Origin: Pegea sp. RAD2-039
Lineage: Eukaryota > Chordata > Thaliacea > Salpida > Salpidae
Assembly: GCA_034620365.1 (NCBI GenBank)
Contig: JAQGEQ010000177.1
Span: forward strand, 806,001 to 870,000
Length of the DNA stretch: 64,000 bases
Direction of reading: 5' to 3'
Notes under the pieces: model-generated
Database searches by the model: none
Told to the model about the DNA's origin: nothing
The model's input: the letters and a program-made list of their open reading frames with translations, nothing else
Made by a program: the position numbers and the translations under genes
In this document: piece by piece, positions 60,501 to 64,000 of the stretch
How the letters are laid out: the number at the start of each line of letters is the position of its first letter
Numbering within the stretch: position 1 is the stretch's first letter

Positions 60501-63500
60501 TACTGTATTGATTGAAAATCTTGATATGATTAAATATTAAGGAAAACTTGAAAAATACTTTCAAATAATTTTTTTGATTACATAATTTCATATAAATGTT
60601 TGAATATTTTCCAAGTGAAATTTGTTTTTAGATTAGATGATATTTTATTGAATAAAAGGATAGCACAATGGATTAAATTTGTAGAATGTCAAAGTTGTGC
60701 CAAAAAATTTAAAATGAGCTCATAGCTGTCGACAGCGAATGGTTTTATAAATAAACTTCAGTTTTTAATTATTTAATCTTTTTTGTAGAGATGTTAAATT
60801 TTAAAGAGCTTATAACTTATTAAATTTGGAACTTACTATTATCAAAAATAAAGCGACTTTATTTGAATAAGTAGCTTGAAGGCATATAACAAAAAAATGA
60901 ACATTTTGTCACATTTAAGAGCAAAATTAGAAAAGTTGTGAAATTATTTTACTGTCATTAAAGTAAAAACTGATATCGTATTTCAAACTGCATTAATTAT
61001 TAATTAATATTCTATCTCCTGCTATAAATGATAGAACTCAAAGTGATTTTGAAACTTTTAACATTTATATTACATTTTAAATGAGCAAGTATATTACTGA
61101 AAAAATTAAATTTTTGAATGAATTTGCATTTGCAAGCATCAAAATTACAAAAAGCTCCACCAATATTAGAACATGCAAAGATTGTGTTAAACTTTCAACT
61201 TTTAGAAGTTATTGTTAGTTTAAAATCTAAAAGCTAAGATTTCAAACCAAGCATGATGTAAATAGTCTTATATGACTTACAAATAACATAACTTTGTAAT
61301 TACTGAAATAGTAAATTTCCCCAAAAGTAGTCGTTTGTAAAATAAAGAGAAAAAAGCCTTTTCTATACTAGCTTTCGAGATATATTGTAATAACTAACTT
61401 ACAGTATTTAATCGATGTAAAGAAAAACAGCAAGTATAGAGAAAAAGAGTGAATTATTTATCACAATCAAATTGTGCAGCTTATTTGACGTGGTGACAGC
61501 AGAATTTATATTTAATGTTACCAAAAGTGTCTATTCAGTTATAAAAAATTAGCAAGCTTCTGATCTACAAAAAAACTAATCCTTGCCAAATTCAAAGTTA
61601 TATACTTATCAATTGAATAGGTTTACTGCAATGAAACACACCAATGAATACTTGTTATTTTAAATATAGCTAATAATGAATCAAAGCAGATTCATTATAG
61701 AGTTTTTCCTAAGGAGAACACAAAGCAAAAAAGGATTAAATTTATTTTAACTAAATTTGATTTAGAATTAGAATGTAAGTTTCCTGTTTCTGATTAAGGA
61801 ACAGCCTATGTTATATTTAATGTTAATTTAATTCAAGCATTAGGCAAGGTTGTGGGAATAATTGTATAAAAGCATATTTGTGAAAAAAATATCGATTTTC
61901 AACTCTTTCATTTCCAGCTATTTTTATCTTTTAACATCAAGAAAGCTAACAGAGTCCCTTCTAACATTTTTACTTCATATTAGTATTTAGTAACTTTATA
62001 TTTTTCATTATGTTGGTGCATATGAGCATTTATCCTCCTTATGAATCTGTGTAAAAAGGTCCTAATTTTATAAAATAAATATTAAAAACAAATTTAGACA
62101 TACATTAGTAATAAAATAATCTCTAAAAATATTTTTAATATAAAACAGGCAAGTTAATCAGTATAAATACATCAGATAACGCAGAGTATCATTAATGCTT
62201 TAACAATTCAATGAAATTAAAAAGCCAAAACTCAAACTTGAGCTTAAACTTGTTAATCTGATTATAATTTTCAACTATTCTCATATTTACATGGAATAAA
62301 ACAAGTTTTCAGTTAAATTTATTCTTTGTTTCTTATTAATTTTGTTTAAACTATTAAATCTTTTTGTCAACGTTGAAAAAATTAAAGTGTTCATAATAAA
62401 TGAAACTCATTTTTACAAGTTTAATATTAATTAATTTGAAAATTCTAATAATAAACTTTAAAGCGAAAGATTACCCTAAGTGCTCTAAAAACATAAAAAC
62501 GTTTATAGTTTACCTACAATTAAAATTTGATGTTAAGTTAAGCAGTTTTTACTTAAAAGATACCGCAAAACATATGTTTAACTTGACACTAAGTTATGTA
62601 ATTCTTACGAGCTATTTTGAATTAATTAAATGTACTTATATCAGGTAGTAGAGTATATTCTGGTTAAAGACTAATTTAGAAAATTTTTTAGAAAATAAAC
62701 TTTTTTATTCAAATTTTGATGCTTTTTAAAAGATTTTTGTGATCTTACTTTTGTAAAACTGAAAATTCAACAACTTTCTAAAATGTGTCTTTTACAAATT
62801 TCTTCCATTAACTGAAAAAATAAATATATAATTTTTTCAAACTCCATTAGTAGAAATTTAAAAATAAATATGCATTTTAAGTAGTGTTTTACTCGATTAC
62901 ACAAAGTCAGTTTTACTCGGCTATCATAAATAAAATATTTTTAGTTACAAAACGAAATGTGAGTTTGTAATTTTACATCTGCTACTTTACAGCACAGTAT
63001 ACTTTAAATCATTTATTAATAAGTTTATTAATAAGACATAAACTGTTTAACACCTAAACTATTAACTGCAGAAATTATGGTTTTATATAAATGTTTTTAA
63101 GAAGTACTTTACAGTTGGTGTTTAAATTGTGTAATAAAAAGTTTTTCATTATCTAAAATAACCATCAAAATTTGATGTTAAGTAACAACAAAATATTTAA
63201 CTCAATATAAATACAAAATATTTGAGAAATTCTCATTTTGATATGTTTTATTTAAGTTCACTAATTTTTCACATCTGTTTTTAGATTTATGGATTTTTGT
63301 TGAAATATTTCTTTATGCATAGGTCGCTGAGATATCCTAGCTAAATATATGCTCAGATAGCTAAAAATAATTTTGTTTAATTCAATTTAGTACTAAGTAA
63401 TTACAGAAGACTTGATGGTATTATTTAAGGTTAATCCAAATACTTCTTTTCTCATATTTACTTCCAATATATAATTTGAATTAAACTTTTTATGTTTTTA

Positions 63501-64000
63501 ATTATTAAACAGTAGGCTCAAACTTGAAGTAGTAATTACTTTAAAATGTTTCTAAATGTTAACTAATAAATATGCTGGTATATACAATGAGTATAAAAGG
63601 TTAATCAATCACAAGCATGTTATTTTTAGTAAAAAAAACTGAAAAAATAAGTCGTTACTATCCTTTTATAGTTCATCGACAAATTTGAACCCAATAATAT
63701 TCAATTTTTATACAATCTTTCATTCTGATCTTTTAAAGTAAAGTGGTAATTGATTCCAAATTGAAAAGTATCAAAATAATCCAAAATGATTCAGTTGTTA
63801 GTATTCTAACTTGTAAAAAAGATTTATCACTTAATTAAAAGTTTAAAACTTAATCAAAATTTTTACAACAATATAAAGAAGATAAAGTGAAACAAGTTTA
63901 GGCTTGTCCGAAGACTTATTTACTGACGAAAAGCAATTTGTTCTTTCCCTAACAAGTTTACACAGTAAAAAAAGCAGTGAAAGTGATTGGTGCTTACTGT
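57546..64000. other. Gene desert downstream of the muscarinic receptor gene
   Basis: AATAAA at 57719-57724 may end the receptor transcript. The remainder is AT-rich. A perfect 20-bp AT palindrome lies at 57906-57925, and an 82-codon ORF at 62400-62648 has a hydrophobic start but AT-driven composition and no known relatives. No supported gene. Confidence 0.55.

Noticed and set aside
62400-62648. 82-codon ORF with signal-peptide-like start
   Set aside because: Composition matches random AT-rich sequence (Ile, Leu, Lys, Asn, Phe); no homologue, exon or poly(A) context.

Overview
The window is nuclear DNA of an AT-rich animal genome. Genes are split by introns with GT...AG ends. Coding exons stand out as GC-richer islands, and intergenic tracts are long and gene-poor. 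The gene set (canonical poly(A) polymerase, RNA polymerase III subunit RPC8, ribosomal protein S13, an XMAP215/CKAP5 protein with TOG arrays, a muscarinic acetylcholine receptor with a complete acetylcholine pocket, a Toll/IL-1R adaptor-like protein and a C-type lectin) points to a bilaterian invertebrate. Acceptor-like sites just upstream of most start codons, very short introns (down to 38 nt) and one closely spaced same-strand gene pair suggest a lineage with spliced-leader trans-splicing, such as a tunicate or flatworm. I cannot fix the phylum from the sequence alone.

Layout. 1-7.3 kb: three small paralogous hydrophobic GWP-motif proteins (two on minus, one on plus) and a three-exon secreted C-type lectin on minus whose signal-peptide exon I reconstructed. 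7.3-11 kb: no supported gene. 11.0-16.0 kb: a complete 13-exon poly(A) polymerase. 16.95-17.0 kb: a LINE 3' tail with a stem-loop. 18.75-20.7 kb: intronless POLR3H followed 127 bp later by a four-exon TIR-only protein. 21.0-21.4 kb: a minisatellite. 23.4-24.96 kb: five-exon RPS13. 27.5-38.06 kb: a complete 42-exon CKAP5/XMAP215 gene coding for about 2,044 residues. 39.0-41.0 kb: two abutting, degenerate non-LTR retrotransposons on opposite strands. 41-50.5 kb: gene desert. 50.5-57.5 kb: a five-exon muscarinic receptor of 649 residues. 57.5-64 kb: gene desert.

Most genes are unrelated housekeeping or signalling genes, not a pathway. The items most worth following are the muscarinic receptor with VRY in place of DRY, the POLR3H/TIR-adaptor pair, the family of three GWP-motif membrane proteins, and the LINE 3'-end stem-loop supported by compensatory changes between two copies. 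Splice models below were built by eye. Every internal junction keeps frame, but transcript data would be needed to confirm them.
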